In this document: piece by piece, positions 11,901-23,934 of the stretch
Position numbering within the stretch: the stretch's first letter is position 1
Layout of the letters: each line of letters opens with the position of its first letter
Source of the DNA: Symsagittifera roscoffensis
Taxonomy: Eukaryota > Xenacoelomorpha > Acoela > Convolutidae
Reading direction: 5' to 3'
DNA: 64,000 nucleotides
Assembly (NCBI RefSeq): GCF_963678635.1
Contig: NC_087063.1
Location: forward strand, 3,072,580 to 3,136,579
The notes under the pieces: model-generated
Told to the model about the DNA's origin: nothing
The model's input: the letters and a program-made list of their open reading frames with translations, nothing else
The model's database searches: none
Program-made: the position numbers and the translations under genes

Positions 11901-14900
11901 TCTGTTTTAGTTTGTTTATTTTACCAAGAAGTATTGATTTAAGTTTTTTAAGTTGATTGATTTTACCAGGAATTTTTTCATTAGCGTTACGAGTCCTTGA
12001 TAGATGATTTGCCAAATCAGTAGTTTATCAAATGAGTGATTAGGAAGATTTAGGACTAGGAATCATTCGATAAGCAAAAACTTTGATGTTAACTGTTATA
12101 TTATTTCGGATTCTTGACTTTTTTCGGGTTAAAACAAAATCAATGAATCATTGACTTACCTTACTTTGATAGTATATTAAGTTTTAGGTGCCATTTTGAC
12201 GTTTTAGTGTGGAGGTATTGTCCATGCTTGAGATGGCAAAGATAATATGTTCGACTATCATTTTTCTGCTTATTTTTTGTCGGCTTACTCAGTTCATGCA
12301 GTTTTCTTCTGGTTGAATGAGTTTTGTTAGAAATGAAAGGTTTTGATTGGTTCCTATAATTTGTAATTTTGCTACCTCAAATTTTGTTTTATTTTGATAT
12401 GTTATTTTTTGCTGATAAGGTTTAGATGCGGCTTAAATGGTGTAGGTAAAAATAATTCGCAAATTGGTTTCTATGGTTACTATAATTTGAATTTTGCAAC
12501 CTCAAATTTTGTTTTTCTTCTACACCTTTTTTACTGAGAAGGCTCAAATGGTTTAGGCAAATGTATTATTAGCTCTATCACGTTATATTACGTCGTTTTA
12601 AGGACAAAAATAGATTTTTATACTTTTGTGCGTTTCAGAAGGGGTAAATCTTTGAGTTCAGATTTTTGTAGCTCAAAATATCATGTGATGTTTTTGGTTC
12701 AACTATTTCTACCCAGTTTTTGTCGGCTCATGTGGCGCTCGATAAGTTTTTCCCGTGCTTATAAAACTATTGTATCTGTCAATTGTGTTAAAGAACGTGA
12801 TTTAATTAATAATATTATTTAAGAGCTACAGAAGTGGATTTTCGTATATTATTGTATTTATATTCAAAATCATCTGCTAAAAATTAGGTAATTTGCGCTC
12901 TCCAATTACGAATGCGAAACTGGTGCAAGAAAACGTGAACGACTTCTAGTTTCAAAAGTTAATTATAATTCTTAGATTTCCTAGCGGAATAAAAATTTAC
13001 CCACACAGTTTTCATAAATAATTTTTTTTAATAAAAAAGTGTCAATCGTTTTTTTCTTGAAATTCAAAAAGCTTTAACCTGATAAAAATTTTCTGAGAAA
13101 TTGGAAAGTCGAATATTTATCAAAGATTTAATTTTCAATTTTCATGAATTTTTTCGGCTCGTTTCTTTACACTTTGACATTTTCCTGTGGGCGATGTTTT
13201 TTATTTAAGGTTTGGATAGTGACTTAAAGTATGGATGTTGAATGTGTTCTAGAGGGCACGGACTATGAGCCGAACTCGCTGTTGTCCAGCCACTCGTTTG
13301 CGAGAAAGAACAACCTGCCTGCCTATGACTACGTGCTCCACCCCAGAATCACAGGCACAGTTCATCTCATGCAACAACTCATTGCTGGTCAGTGTTAGTC
13401 ACAGTTAGCATTATTGCATTATTTTTTGGGTTTGTAAATTAAGGTGAACGTGTCCACTACTAAAAATTAATGTAGGGTCACGAATGTAGTGTAGTTTTGG
13501 ATCTGGACTATGAATTGGTAGTTCTGTAATTAAGGGCTGAATCATACCTATTGCTTTTCAGGAAAGTCGCTTGAGCGAGTGGTGAACATAACAGCTTACT
13601 ATCCGGACTTGATTCCGGAAAATGAACTCTATGTTCTGTTGGGAAAAGTGCCCAAAGAGGTGTGGTACTTTGTGGACATCATCGAACTGGAGGACATACC
13701 AGGAGTAGGCGACGATGATTCAGAGGTGAGCAATGATTTGTTGAGTTTGCTGACTTCAGTAAGTCTTTAAAAAGCAAGCCGCAGTTTGACGGCTTAGAAC
13801 AGGCCAGTTTAATGAGCCTTTCACGCTACTTTGACAATCAATCCACTAGAGAGATGTGGCAGATCACGAGTTTCTCAGCTCTTTTTTTGGGAGAAACGAT
13901 GTTGTGCCTCTGATTAAGAATTACATCCAGTTTTGAATTACATGCAAGTTATATTTCTGTGCTGGGTTATGTTGCCTCACCCTTAAGCACTGAGCACAGA
14001 TAATGGTGGGCCTCGAACACGCGGCCTTTTGATTGAGAGGCGGAGACGTATCCACTTCTCCGTTGTTCGACGTATCAATTCACAACGGCTCATGTCTTTT
14101 TCTTTTTAGTTGTGGTATCTTGTTTCAAATGCTCCTTCATATGCATTTTTTTTCAACAAAATGAAATCAAATGGTTGAGCTAAATACCTTAATTATTATT
14201 TTCGCCAGAGAATGACTTCAAGGATACTAGAAGGGAACTTCAAGACAAGATAGGATACTAGTTCGACTTTTATTGTTTTTTTTTAAACGCGAACTGGAAT
14301 ATAGACTTTTCTCGGGTTAACAATTTAAGTAGCGAAGTCACTTTCAATTGTGAATCACTAGTCATCATTCACGTGCTGTCATGCTCAAATACTTGAAAAT
14401 TTAGATTAATTACCGGTGTGCGGCTACTACTGACAGTACGTTTAGGACTAATGAACCTAGTGAAGACTCTTATATAGGTCGTGCTGTTTTTTTTTCAGTT
14501 AAACGTCTCTAATTACTACAGAGTGCATTCATACATATTGATGCATTTATGAATGCACTTAGGTATGTATGCATTTTTTGAATTCAACTGAAATTCATCT
14601 GCTGAAAGTGATGTAAATAGGACTCTCCAACTGCGAACGTGGAAATGGCGCAAAAAAACGTGAACGATTTCTAGTTTCGAAAGTGGAATTTAATTTTAAG
14701 ATTTCCAGTGGAATAAAAATTTTACCTATTTATCCACTTTTCTCTAGTTGTGTTCTTGTTATCAAAAAAGTGCCAATCATAATTGTTCTAGAAATTTAAC
14801 GAGCTTAAATTGCATCTATTTTTTTCTTTGAAATTCGAAAGTTGAGATTTTTTCAAGAAAGTCAGTGTTTTTTTGCTATGTTTACTGGCGTTCATTACTC

Positions 14901-16938
14901 TCTTTACACAAGCGTAAGCTTGTGTTATAGTATGAGCTTTTTTTTCCAATGTAAGTCGCAAATATTGTTGCGATGCAATTGTTGCGACAAAGTGTTCATT
15001 TTGAAAGTGTTCATTTTGATGCAGCTATTAAGTACAGCCAATGCTAAGGATAATAACACAGACTATTATATAAATAATAGCTTCAAGGTATCATGGATCA
15101 GTAGCGTAGAATTAGGGAAGGAGACCCGCAACAAAATAAAAGGGTTCGAGCATGGGCAAGGTCGGATGTTTTGAATGAACTTTTTCGTATACTAGTTAAA
15201 ATGCGTCCGCTCTATAAATTGAGGCATGCAAGTTGGTAGATTTCTTTTTTCAAATTGACTGGTACTGCTAATGCGTCATAATTGGCTGGCGTCACTTAGC
15301 ATCTATGTAGACTCATAATTGGCGTGCGTCACTTAAGAATTGTTGTAGACTCGAAATTCTACTCATTCAGTTTTTTCAGTAGCGTTATCGGCCATATTTT
15401 CGCTAGAATATGCGAAGACCAACTTCGCCTCTGTGTCCAATCTTCGATTGGCTATGTTGGAGAAGTTTATTTTTTTTTCAAGTCAAAAATTTCCGTTTCA
15501 AAGAATTTTTTGGCCTATCGTTTGTCTGATTGTTTTGTCGGCTTAGTTACCGCATAACGGAATTTTCTTGTTTTACAAAGTAGTTAAATCGTATGATAAT
15601 TTGGATTAAATTAAACTCAAACTATCTTACATTTTCCGGAACACTTTCAAAAATTATCGACATGTTGTGCGTGCTAGTGTTTAGATGTTTTGGTTACGGA
15701 TTTTTGTTGCCGCTCATTTATTGTGTCTAAATACTTTTTAAACGCTTGTGTTTGTGTTTGTGGACGTTTTTGTCAAATTAAACATCATTTAAGACATTTT
15801 TCTGAAGATATCGTAGTTTTCTCCAATTGTTTCAATTTTTTTTCGTCTTAGTGGCTTCTGTTTCATTTTCTCTATGCTAGCTTGCAGTGCTTTGTGTTGT
15901 ATCGCTAGTGGTGCAAATTTCCGTTCCGCCTCTGTTTTTCATAATCTACTTAAGCGTACCAAAGAAAAAAGACTTCTGCAAAACAAAATTAGAGTGTTTT
16001 TTAAATTTCTGCTCTGCAAAAATTTGATTTCGTTTGTGCATTGTTGCTCAATTAATACCTGTTTTTTTTCGCACTAGAAATTGTAGAACCTGTTATTTCG
16101 GGGACGACATAAATTTGGAATTTGAAAGGGTTTTGTAGCTCGAATCAATAAATGCCCTTATTGACATATTTTTCTTAAAATGAAAATATTCCAGACAAAT
16201 CCAGATAATTGTATGAAACTTTTTGAAAGATCTTTTTGTTTTTCGACATTTTTTCCAAGCGATATTTTCGATTTATAAGTTTTCGTATCATTTGCGTTCG
16301 GCTAGCTTGCCATGCTATGTTTGTGTTGAATAGCAAGTGGTGTGAAGCTCCCTTTCGTCTTTGTGTTGAATGTACATGAAAATAGTAAACATGAAGGATC
16401 TCTTAAAAACTTGTACTAAAAAGTTCTTCCAATCGGCAGCTGGCATGTGTAAAATCTAATCAATGTATGATAAGTTTGCAATTTACAGGGAAAATCGAGT
16501 GAACAAATTGGGGAATGGCTGAAGAAACTGTGGGAAGAGAAGGAGGAGTTGCTGAAAACTCTCTACGAAGGTCCTTCTGATGAAAAGTCTATAAATGACC
16601 ACAAACACCAAAACGGAACTTCGGAGGAAACGGCCGACAACGTCGGTGTCGCGGCGAAAAAGAGGACGGACGAGGCAGCTTTGTCGAGTCTGCGGGACAG
16701 ATTTGTAGAGCATAATCTAGTGTCACAATTGAGTGGTATTCACTACGCATTGTTCATCTGGTGGTCTATTTTCTCAGTACTAGCTGTGTATGTATTCAGT
16801 GTGAGTTTGCCCGCCCAGCTCATCGCACTTATTGTAGTTTCTGTTACGGTTTTTGTTAATATCAAGTACGGGGACTGGGACTACTTGGAAATGCATCTTC
16901 ACAAGAAACGCATGAAAGAGCAACAAAAGCCTCTGTGA
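8924..16938 (+). CDS. LCLAT1: Lysophospholipid/lysocardiolipin acyltransferase, LCLAT1/AGPAT5 type
   Basis: Seven exons with GT-AG introns and matching phases: 8924-9148, 9217-9226 (10-base microexon), 9455-9682, 10739-10867, 13253-13387, 13562-13725 and 16489-16938, giving 446 residues. The product is a membrane acyltransferase that moves an acyl chain from acyl-CoA to a lysophospholipid. It has two hydrophobic segments at residues ~20-70, the catalytic NHRTRLD motif (His114, Asp119), the FPEGTD motif at 196-201 split between exons 4 and 5, the YDYVLHPR block typical of LCLAT1, and two C-terminal hydrophobic segments. The microexon is inferred from phase and position and is the least certain part. 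The last exon lies in a tandem duplication, with a second usable copy at 21261-21710, so the gene may have alternative ends. AGPAT5 is the closest alternative name. Confidence 0.88.
11265..11745 (+). repeat. SINE-like repeat family C in acyltransferase intron 4
   Basis: It starts CACAAGCATAGCTTGTGTTC, has AGTCGCAAATATTGTTGCGA, a B-box-like GGTTCGAACCTGGG at about 11439, then TAATGCGTCATAATTGGC, and ends CAACTTCGCCTCTGTGT. The same order recurs at 14905-15437 and 19680-20217. The later copies also carry an A-box-like stretch before the B box. Confidence 0.65.
12890..13200 (+). repeat. Dispersed repeat family A, partial copy
   Basis: It contains CTCCAATTACGAATGCG, GACTTCTAGTTTC, a TTTCCTAGCGGAATAAAAA block and a degraded end. 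It lies 50 bases upstream of the exon 5 acceptor of the acyltransferase gene. Confidence 0.6.
13943..14075 (-). repeat. tRNA-derived SINE-like segment
   Basis: On the minus strand it has an A-box-like GTGGATACGTCTCCGCC and a B-box-like GTGTTCGAGGCCC about 25 bases later, then a tail with a GCTCAGTGCTT block. It sits at the very start of the duplicated unit and is repeated at 18721-18853. Confidence 0.55.
14442..14905 (+). repeat. Dispersed repeat family A in duplication copy 1
   Basis: It has the head GACTCTTATATAGGTCGTG, the GCATTCATACATATTGATGC variant block, GATTTCTAGTTTCGAAAGTG and the end block interrupted by family C at 14905. Its duplicate is at 19220-19680. Confidence 0.7.
14905..15437 (+). 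repeat. SINE-like repeat family C in duplication copy 1
   Basis: Same element as at 11265-11745, longer by a tRNA-like segment: an A-box-like TAGCGTAGAATT near 15100 and a B-box-like GGGTTCGAGCATGG near 15140. It appears inserted into the 3' end of a family A copy. Confidence 0.6.
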
Positions 16939-17220
16939 ACTTAGTTTTCCTACTTTGATGCTTTAAAAACAGGATCAGTTCTTGACTTCTGCAAGTACCG
17001 AGTTTTATAATGAAAATTTTTGTATGAATTCCGGACCAGGTTTTGGGTATATTTGGTTTGTTAGCGCAATACGTTGGTTAAGAACTGTTCCTTAAATTGG
17101 AATTTATTTTTTCGGGAGTCAACATTAGAGCCAAATGCTGGCAATTGATAATAATTACACTTGCGATACTAATGTTACAATTGTAAAATGTTGTATTTAA
17201 AATACTGCCTGAATTGATAG

Positions 17221-17226
17221 AATAAA
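17221..17226 (+). terminator. Polyadenylation signal after acyltransferase last exon, copy 1
   Basis: AATAAA about 280 bases after the stop. The equivalent signal in copy 2 is at 21993-21998. Confidence 0.55.
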
Positions 17227-17605
17227 CTTCACCCGCAGAATAGTGTTTCTAAGATGTTGCTGTTATGAATGTATATATATTCGATTGTACCTTGATTTGT
17301 TGTCCTTTTTTACCTAGCTTCAATTTCCTCTGAATGGCTTTAATCTAATTATTAATTAAAATGGTGGTTACTGGTTTTTATGAAATTGAAGGTTTTTATC
17401 TCGAATCCTGGCAGATAATTATACGACGCGTTTGCATTCTGCTAACTGTGAATGATAGGTCTTGTTATGTTACACTTGCGAGAACAATGCTTATAATAGG
17501 GAACAAGACTTGTTTTCCCGTAAACAACTTTTCTTACAAATATGTAAGAAATTGACATTAGTTTTTAACTTAACCTCAGCAACTTCCAAATTCCTGCCCA
17601 CTCCT

Positions 17606-17657
17606 GTAACGTGGTGGCATTTGCACTCTAAAGTCGGGGGTTCGAGTACCGGCCGGA
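17606..17657 (+). repeat. tRNA-derived SINE-like segment
   Basis: A-box-like GTGGTGGCATTTGC and B-box-like GGTTCGAGTACC, followed by a T run. Duplicated at 22372-22423, where the B box is also kept. Confidence 0.5.
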
Positions 17658-17813
17658 CTTTTTTTCAATATATATGAAATTGATTTTTTGCCTCTCGTTT
17701 GTCTGTCAATGTTTTTTCGGCTTAGTTGCCAAATCACTTTGTTTTCTTGAACTGTAAGTGGTTTTATTGCAGTTTAAAATTAAGTTTTTGTGGTTTGATT
17801 TTGATTTCTTTTT

Positions 17814-18345
17814 GTTCCGACTTTCGATACGAAAGTAACGGAATATTTGTGCTCGGGGTGGTTTTTTTTTTCTTCAGACAAATTTCGACTTTTTAACTAG
17901 CCATTTTTGACGGAATTTTTAAATATCATTCGAAAGGTATTGTTGTCTTGAGCTCAAATATGAAAAGATATCTTACCTGTGATCTTTTTTCGTAAAGTTA
18001 CGGGGGTTTAAAGATTGCCATTTTGGCCAATTTTGGACAATTGACGCGCGATATATTTCGCGCTATTAACGCGTAAGCGAGATTTAATCCGTCTTATAAA
18101 TCGTTCCAAATTGGTTGAAAGAAGCTTATTTGTCATAATTGATTTGTTACAATGAGCGAAATCTATCATTTTGTACTTTACATGGCGTGTGGGGGGATGA
18201 TTTTCATAAAAAAATTTCAAATTTTAGAAAAAAAAAATTTCATTTCGTTTTATTTCATTAAATTTTTTAATGTTATTACTGCTCCATAAACCTTAAAAGG
18301 CAGTCGGAACATTCAGGGCTTCGCCCTGATACGAGTAGTCTTGTT
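17814..18345. mobile_element. 532-bp element with terminal hairpins, absent from duplication copy 2
   Basis: Copy 2 has the uninterrupted site (TTTCTTTTTAAGTGTTAGTG near 22575), so this segment is a clean insertion or precise loss. One end can fold as TTCCGACTTTCG with CGAAAGT and CGGAA. The other contains a perfect 7-bp stem TCAGGGC-TTC-GCCCTGA about 15 bases from the edge. No ORF is present. The junction allows either no target duplication with insertion between Ts or between T and A, or a TT duplication. Related copies: 59412-60008, a 5' end at 60451-60494 and a 3' end at 40834-40880. The superfamily is uncertain. Helitron- or Helentron-like ends are possible but the 3' end lacks CTRR. Confidence 0.8.
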
Positions 18346-18720
18346 AAGTGTTAGTGAACGAATTGAAGACAACCTTAAAATTTCGTGTGGTTTAAGAAAA
18401 CCTTAAAACTTAATCACGCTCAAATAGATTTTTTGAAGCCTGATTTTTCTAATTGGGTCCTATTTGGGTCACATATTTTAATGAAGTGTGTAGTATATGA
18501 GTTCATTGATTTCAAAAAGCTTTGAAGTGAACTTTTTATGAAAATGGAATTTTACACTAATAACTATTAGTATTATTTTTTTAAGTTTTATGGTTTTATT
18601 GACACAACTTTCTGTCAGCTATGTTGATTTCAAATCAAGTAGCTCTTAGGAAGCCGTAATACAATCTCCATTATCGAAAATGCAAATTGCGCAAAAAAAA
18701 CGTGATCAACTATAAGCTTA

Positions 18721-18853
18721 TGCAAGTTATATTTCTGTGCTGGGTAATGTTGCCTCACTCTTAGGCACTGAGCACAGATAATGGTGGGCCTCGAACACGC
18801 GGCCTTTTGATTGAGAGGCGGAGACGTATCCACTTCTCCGTTGTTCGACGTAT
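18721..18853 (-). repeat. tRNA-derived SINE-like segment, duplicate
   Basis: Near-identical to 13943-14075, with the minus-strand A-box- and B-box-like motifs intact. Confidence 0.55.
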
Positions 18854-19219
18854 CAATTCACAACGGCTCATGTCTTTTTCTTTTTAGTTGTGGTATCTTG
18901 TTTCAAATGCTCCTTCATATGCATTTTTTTTCAACAAAATGAAATCAAATGGTTGAGCTAAATACCTTAATTATTATTTTCGCCAGAGAATGACTTCAAG
19001 GATACTAGAAGGGAACTTCAAGACAAGATAGGATACTAGTTCGACTTTTATTATTTTTTTTAAACGCGAACTGGAATATAGACTTTTCTCGGGTTAACAA
19101 TTTAAGTAGCGAAGTCACTTTCAATTGTGAATCACTAGTCATCATTCACGTGCTGTCATGCTCAAATACTTGAAAATTTAGATTAATTACCGGTGTGCGG
19201 CTACTACTGACAGTACGTT

Positions 19220-19680
19220 TAGGACTAATGAACCTAGTGAAGACTCTTATATAGGTCGTGCTGTTTTTTTTCAGTTAAACGTCTCTAATTACTACAGAGT
19301 GCATTCATACATATTGATGCATTTATGAATGCACTTAGGTATGTATGCATTTTTTGAATTCAACTGAAATTCATCTGCTGAAAGTGATGTAAATAGGACT
19401 CTCCAACTGCGAACGTGGAAATGGCACAAAAAAACATGAACGATTTCTAGTTTCGAAAGTGGATTTTAATTTTAAAATTTCCAGTGGAATAAAAATTTTA
19501 CCTATTTATCCACTTTTCTCTAGTTGTGTTCTTGTTATCAAAAAAGTGCCAATCATAATTGTTCTAGAAATTTAACGAGCTCAAATTGCATCTATTTTTT
19601 TCTTTGAAATTCGAAAGTTGAGATTTTTTCAAGAAAGTCAGTGTTTTTTTTGCAATGTTTACTGGCGTTCATTACTCTCT
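19220..19680 (+). repeat. Dispersed repeat family A in duplication copy 2
   Basis: Near-identical to 14442-14905, with small differences such as GGCACAAAAAAACATG in place of GGCGCAAAAAAACGTG. Confidence 0.7.
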
Positions 19681-20217
19681 TTACACAAGCGTAAGCTTGT
19701 GTTATAGTATGAGCTTTTTTTCCAATGTAAGTCGCAAATATTGTTGCGATGCAATTGTTGCGACAAAGTGTTCATTTTGAAAGTGTTCATTTTGATGCAG
19801 CTATTAAGTACAGCCAATGCTAAGGATAATAACACAGACTATTATATAAATAATAGCTTCAAGGTATCATGGATCAGTAGCGTAGAATTAGGGAAGGAGA
19901 CCCGCAACAAAATAAAAGGGTTCGAGCATGGGCAAGGTCGGATGTTTTGAATGAACTTTTTCGTATACTAGTTAAAATGCGTCCGCTCTATAAATTGAAG
20001 CATGCAAGTTGGTAGATTTCTTTTTTTTTCAAATTGACTGGTACTGCTAATGCGTCATAATTGGCTGGCGTCACTTAGCATCTATGTAGACTCATAATTG
20101 GCGTGCGTCACTTAAGAATTGTTGTAGACTCGAAATTCTACTCATTCAGTTTTTTCAGTAGCGTTATCGGCCATATTTTCGCTAGAATATGCGAAGACCA
20201 ACTTCGCCTCTGTGTCC
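19680..20217 (+). repeat. SINE-like repeat family C in duplication copy 2
   Basis: Duplicate of 14905-15437 with the same A-box-like and B-box-like segments. Confidence 0.6.
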
Positions 20218-21260
20218 AATCTTCGATTGGCTATGTTGGAGAAGTTTATTTTTTTTTCAAGTCAAAAATTTCCGTTTCAAAGAATTTTTTGGCCTATCGT
20301 TTGTCTGATTGTTTTGTCGGCTTAGTTACCGCATAACGGAATTTTCTTGTTTTACAAAGTAGTTAAATCGTATGATAATTTGGATTAAATTAAACTCAAA
20401 CTATCTTACATTTTCCGGAACACTTTCAAAAATTATCGACATGTTGTGCGTGCTAGTGTTTAGATGTTTTGGTTACGGATTTTTGTTGCCGCTCATTTAT
20501 TGTGTCTAAATACTTTTTAAACGCTTGTGTTTGTGGACGTTTTTGTCAAATTAAACATCATTTAAGACATTTTTCTGAAGATATCGTAGTTTTCTCCAAT
20601 TGTTTCAATTTTTTTTCGTCTTAGTGGCTTCTGTTTCATTTTCTCTATGCTAGCTTGCAGTGCTTTGTGTTGTATCGCTAGTGGTGCAAATTTCCGTTCC
20701 GCCTCTGTTTTTCATAATCTACTTAAGCGTACCAAAGAAAAAAGACTTCTGCAAAACAAAATTAGAGTGTTTTTTAAATTTCTGCTCTGCAAAAATTTGA
20801 TTTCGTTTGTGCAGTTGCTCAATTAATACCTGTTTTTTTTCGCACTAGAAATTGTAGAACCTGTTATTTCGGGGACGACATAAATTTGGAATTTGAAAGG
20901 GTTTTGTAGCTCGAATCAATAAATGCCCTTATTGACATATTTTTCTTAAAATGAAAATATTCCAGACAAATCCAGATAATTGTATGAAACTTTTTGAAAG
21001 ATCTTTTTGTTTTTCGACATTTTTTTCCAAGCGATATTTTCGGTTTATAAGCTTTCGTATCATTTTCGTTCGGCTAGCTTGCCATGCTATGTTTGTGTTG
21101 TATAGCAAGCGGTGTGAAGCTCCCTTTCGCCTTTGTGTTGAATGTACATGAAAATAGTAAACATGAAGGATCTCTTAAAAACTTGTACTAAAAAGTTCTT
21201 CCAATCGGCAGCTGGCATGTGTAAAATCTAATCAATGTATGATAAGTTTGCAATTTACAG

Positions 21261-21710
21261 GGAAAATCGAGTGAACAAATTGGGGAATGGCTGAAGAAAC
21301 TGTGGGAAGAGAAGGAGGAGTTGCTGAAAACTCTCTACGAAGGTCCTTCTGATGAAAAATCTAAAAATGACCACAAACACCAAAACGGAACTTCGGAGGA
21401 AACGGCCGACAACGTCGGTGTCGCGGCGAAAAAGAGGAAGGACGAGGCAGCTTTGTCGAGTCTGCGGGACAGATTTGTAGAGCATCATTTAGTGTCACAA
21501 TTGAGTGGTATTCACTACGCATTGTTCATCTGGTGGTCTATTTTCTCAGTACTAGCTGTGTATGTATTCAGTGTGAGTTTGCCCGCCCAGCTCATCGCAC
21601 TTATTGTAGTTTCTGTTACGGTTTTTGTTAATATCAAGTACGGGGGCTGGGACTACTTGGAAATGCATCTTCACAAGAAACGCATGAAAGAGCAACAAAA
21701 GCCTCTGTGA
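21261..21710 (+). CDS. Duplicated terminal exon of the acyltransferase gene
   Basis: This 150-codon exon (including the stop) repeats acyltransferase exon 7. The acceptor (TTTGCAATTTACAG), the open frame, the stop and the downstream AATAAA (21993) are intact. It differs from copy 1 at four residues: Ile to Lys and Thr to Lys in the charged linker, Asn to His, and Asp to Gly before WDYLEMH. I count about four replacement and two silent changes, so there is no clear sign of purifying selection since duplication. Exon 6 could splice here instead of to 16489, giving a protein of identical length. It has no first exons of its own in this window, so it is either an alternative last exon or a dead copy. 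Confidence 0.75.
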   Translation, partial: GKSSEQIGEWLKKLWEEKEELLKTLYEGPSDEKSKNDHKHQNGTSEETADNVGVAAKKRKDEAALSSLRDRFVEHHLVSQLSGIHYALFIWWSIFSVLAVYVFSVSLPAQLIALIVVSVTVFVNIKYGGWDYLEMHLHKKRMKEQQKPL

Positions 21711-21992
21711 ACTTAGTTTTCCTACTTTGATGCTTTAAAAACAGGATCAGTTCTTGACTTCTGCAAGTACCGAGTTTTATAATGAAAATTTTTGTATGAA
21801 TTCCGGACCAGGTTTTGGGTATATTTGGTTTGTTAGCGCAATACGTTGGTTAAGAACTGTTCCTTAAATTGGAATTTATTTTTTCGGGAGTCAACATTAG
21901 AGCCAAATGCTGGCAATTGATAATAATTACACTTGCGATACTAATGTTACAATTGTAAAATGTTGTATTTAAAATACTGCCTGAATTGATAG

Positions 21993-21998
21993 AATAAA
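21993..21998 (+). terminator. Polyadenylation signal after acyltransferase last exon, copy 2
   Basis: AATAAA in the same position relative to the stop as in copy 1. Confidence 0.5.
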
Positions 21999-23017
21999 CT
22001 TCACCCGCAGAATAGTGTTTCTAAGATGTTGCTGTTATGAATGTATATATATTCGATTGTACCTTGATTTGTTGTCCTTTTTTACCTAGCTTCAATTTCC
22101 TCTGAATGGCTTTAATCTAATTATTAATTAAAATGGTGGTTACTGGTTTTTATGAAATTGAAGGTTTTTATCTCGAATCCTGGGAGATAATTATACGACG
22201 CGTTTGCATACTGTTAACGGTGAATGATAGGTCTTGTTACACTTGCGAGAACAATGCTTATAATAGGGAACAAGACTGGTTTTGCCGTAAACAACTTTTC
22301 TTACAAATATGTAAGAAATTGACATTAGTTTTTAACTTAACCTCAACAACTTCCAAATTCCTGCCCACTCCTGTAACGTGGTGGCATTTGCACTCTAAAG
22401 TTTAGGGTTCGAGTACCGGCCGGACTTTTTTTCAGTATATATGAAATTGATTTTTTTGCCTCTCGTTTGTCTGTCAATGTTTTTTCGGCTTAGTTGCCAA
22501 ATCACTTTGTTTTCTTGAACTGTAAGTGGTTTTATTGCAGTTTAAAATTGAGTTTTTGTGGTTTGATTTTGATTTCTTTTTAAGTGTTAGTGATCGAATT
22601 GAAGATAACCTTAAAATTTCGTGTGGTTTAAGAAAACCTTAAAACTTAATCACGCTCAAATAGATTTTTCCAAGCCTGATTTTTCTAATTGGGTCCTATT
22701 TGGGTCACATATTTTAATGAAGTGTGAAGTATATGAGTTCATTGATTTCAAAAAGCTTTGAAGTGAACTTTTTATGAAAATGGAATTTTACACTAATAAC
22801 TTACTTTTTTTTGGTTTTTATGGTTTTATTGACACTGCTAACTTTCTGTCGGCTATGTTGATTTCAAATCAAGTAGGTCTTAGGAAGCCGTAATACAATC
22901 TCCATTATCGACAATGCAAATTGCGCAAAAAAAGTGATCAACTATAAGCTTGAAAAGTTGATATATTTTTTCTAGCTTTGCCACCGAAAAAAATTATCTG
23001 TTGATAGAGTTTTTAAG

Positions 23018-23520
23018 AGTCGATGAACGTATTTCCGACTCTTATGTAGGTCGTGACGATTGTTTTCCGGTTATTTTAATGCTCAAAAGTCTTAAAATGC
23101 TCTAATAACAAAAGAACTATTCATACTTATGAATGCAATATGAATGCCCTTAAGTATGTATGCAATTTTTGAGTTCAATTTAAGTTCATTTGTTAGGAGG
23201 TAGGCAAAATGCACTCTCCAATTATGAAAGCTGAAATGATGCGAAAAAATGTGATCGATTTCTAGTTATGAAAGTGGAATTTAATTTTTAGACTTCCCAG
23301 CGGATTGAAAACTTTTCCCCAAATCCAGTTTTTCAAATTGGGCTAATTTAATCAGAAAAGTGCCAAAAATAAATTGCTATTCAAACTCAAAGAGCTTTAA
23401 GGCCATATATTTATTTGTTTGAAATTCGAAAGTTGAAGTTTTTTGAAAATACAAAATTCTATTTTTTTTTCTGTTTCCGTGCGTTCATTGACTCTTTTTC
23501 AACTGTCTGTTCGCTGTTTT
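23018..23520 (+). repeat. Dispersed repeat family A, near-complete copy
   Basis: Head AAGAGTCGATGAACG with GACTCTTATGTAGGTCGTG, then the GAATGC block, CTCTCCAATTATGAAAG, and the end TTTTTCAACTGTCTGTTCG. Confidence 0.7.
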
Positions 23521-23934
23521 TTTTGCCAATTTAGTCTAAATATTGAGCGCTTATGGAAAAAATATTAACGCGAATGCTGCGAAGCTGTTGGATCTCAAAA
23601 AAGTTGACATCTGATTGAGACAAGCTATGAATGCTTCACTTAATGCTTTTAGAGTGCATTTTTCGAACATGCAACGCTATTGTTATTTTACTTTTCTGCT
23701 TAAGTTTTTCTTTCCTTCCTGATGGTTGCGCAAAATTTCTAACGGTCAATCAATCTAATTATTGAGACAAAACTCATAAAAGTTGGCAGATTCATCAAAT
23801 TTATGTAACACGATTTACTCATATTTTTGGTATCTTTACTTCGATATCTTAAGTGACAAACATCAGTCAGTTTTTCATTGGTTCTTTTCTGAAAAATTGT
23901 TTGATTTCTTTCCAAGTTCAATTCAGTTTTTTTT

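Larger units (their letters stand above)
13943..18719. repeat. Tandem segmental duplication, copy 1
   Basis: This copy starts TGCAAGTTATATTTCTGTGC inside acyltransferase intron 6 and ends AACTATAAGCTT, with copy 2 beginning at 18721. It carries part of the intron, the last coding exon, the 3' UTR with AATAAA and downstream repeats. It is 4777 bp long because of a 532-bp insertion (17814-18345) that copy 2 lacks. Differences between the copies are otherwise scattered single changes and short indels, so the duplication is young. Confidence 0.95.
18721..22951. repeat. Tandem segmental duplication, copy 2
   Basis: 4231 bp, directly following copy 1 with a single base between them. It ends AACTATAAGCTT, after which the sequence (GAAAAGTTGATAT) is unique to this copy and marks the original right flank. 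It contains the second last exon of the acyltransferase gene, a polyadenylation signal at 21993 and copies of all repeats in copy 1 except the 532-bp element. Confidence 0.95.

Noticed and set aside
14842-20336. Repeated ORFs (110/69 and 77 codons) as genes
   Set aside because: They fall in SINE-like repeat C and are duplicated only because the whole segment is.
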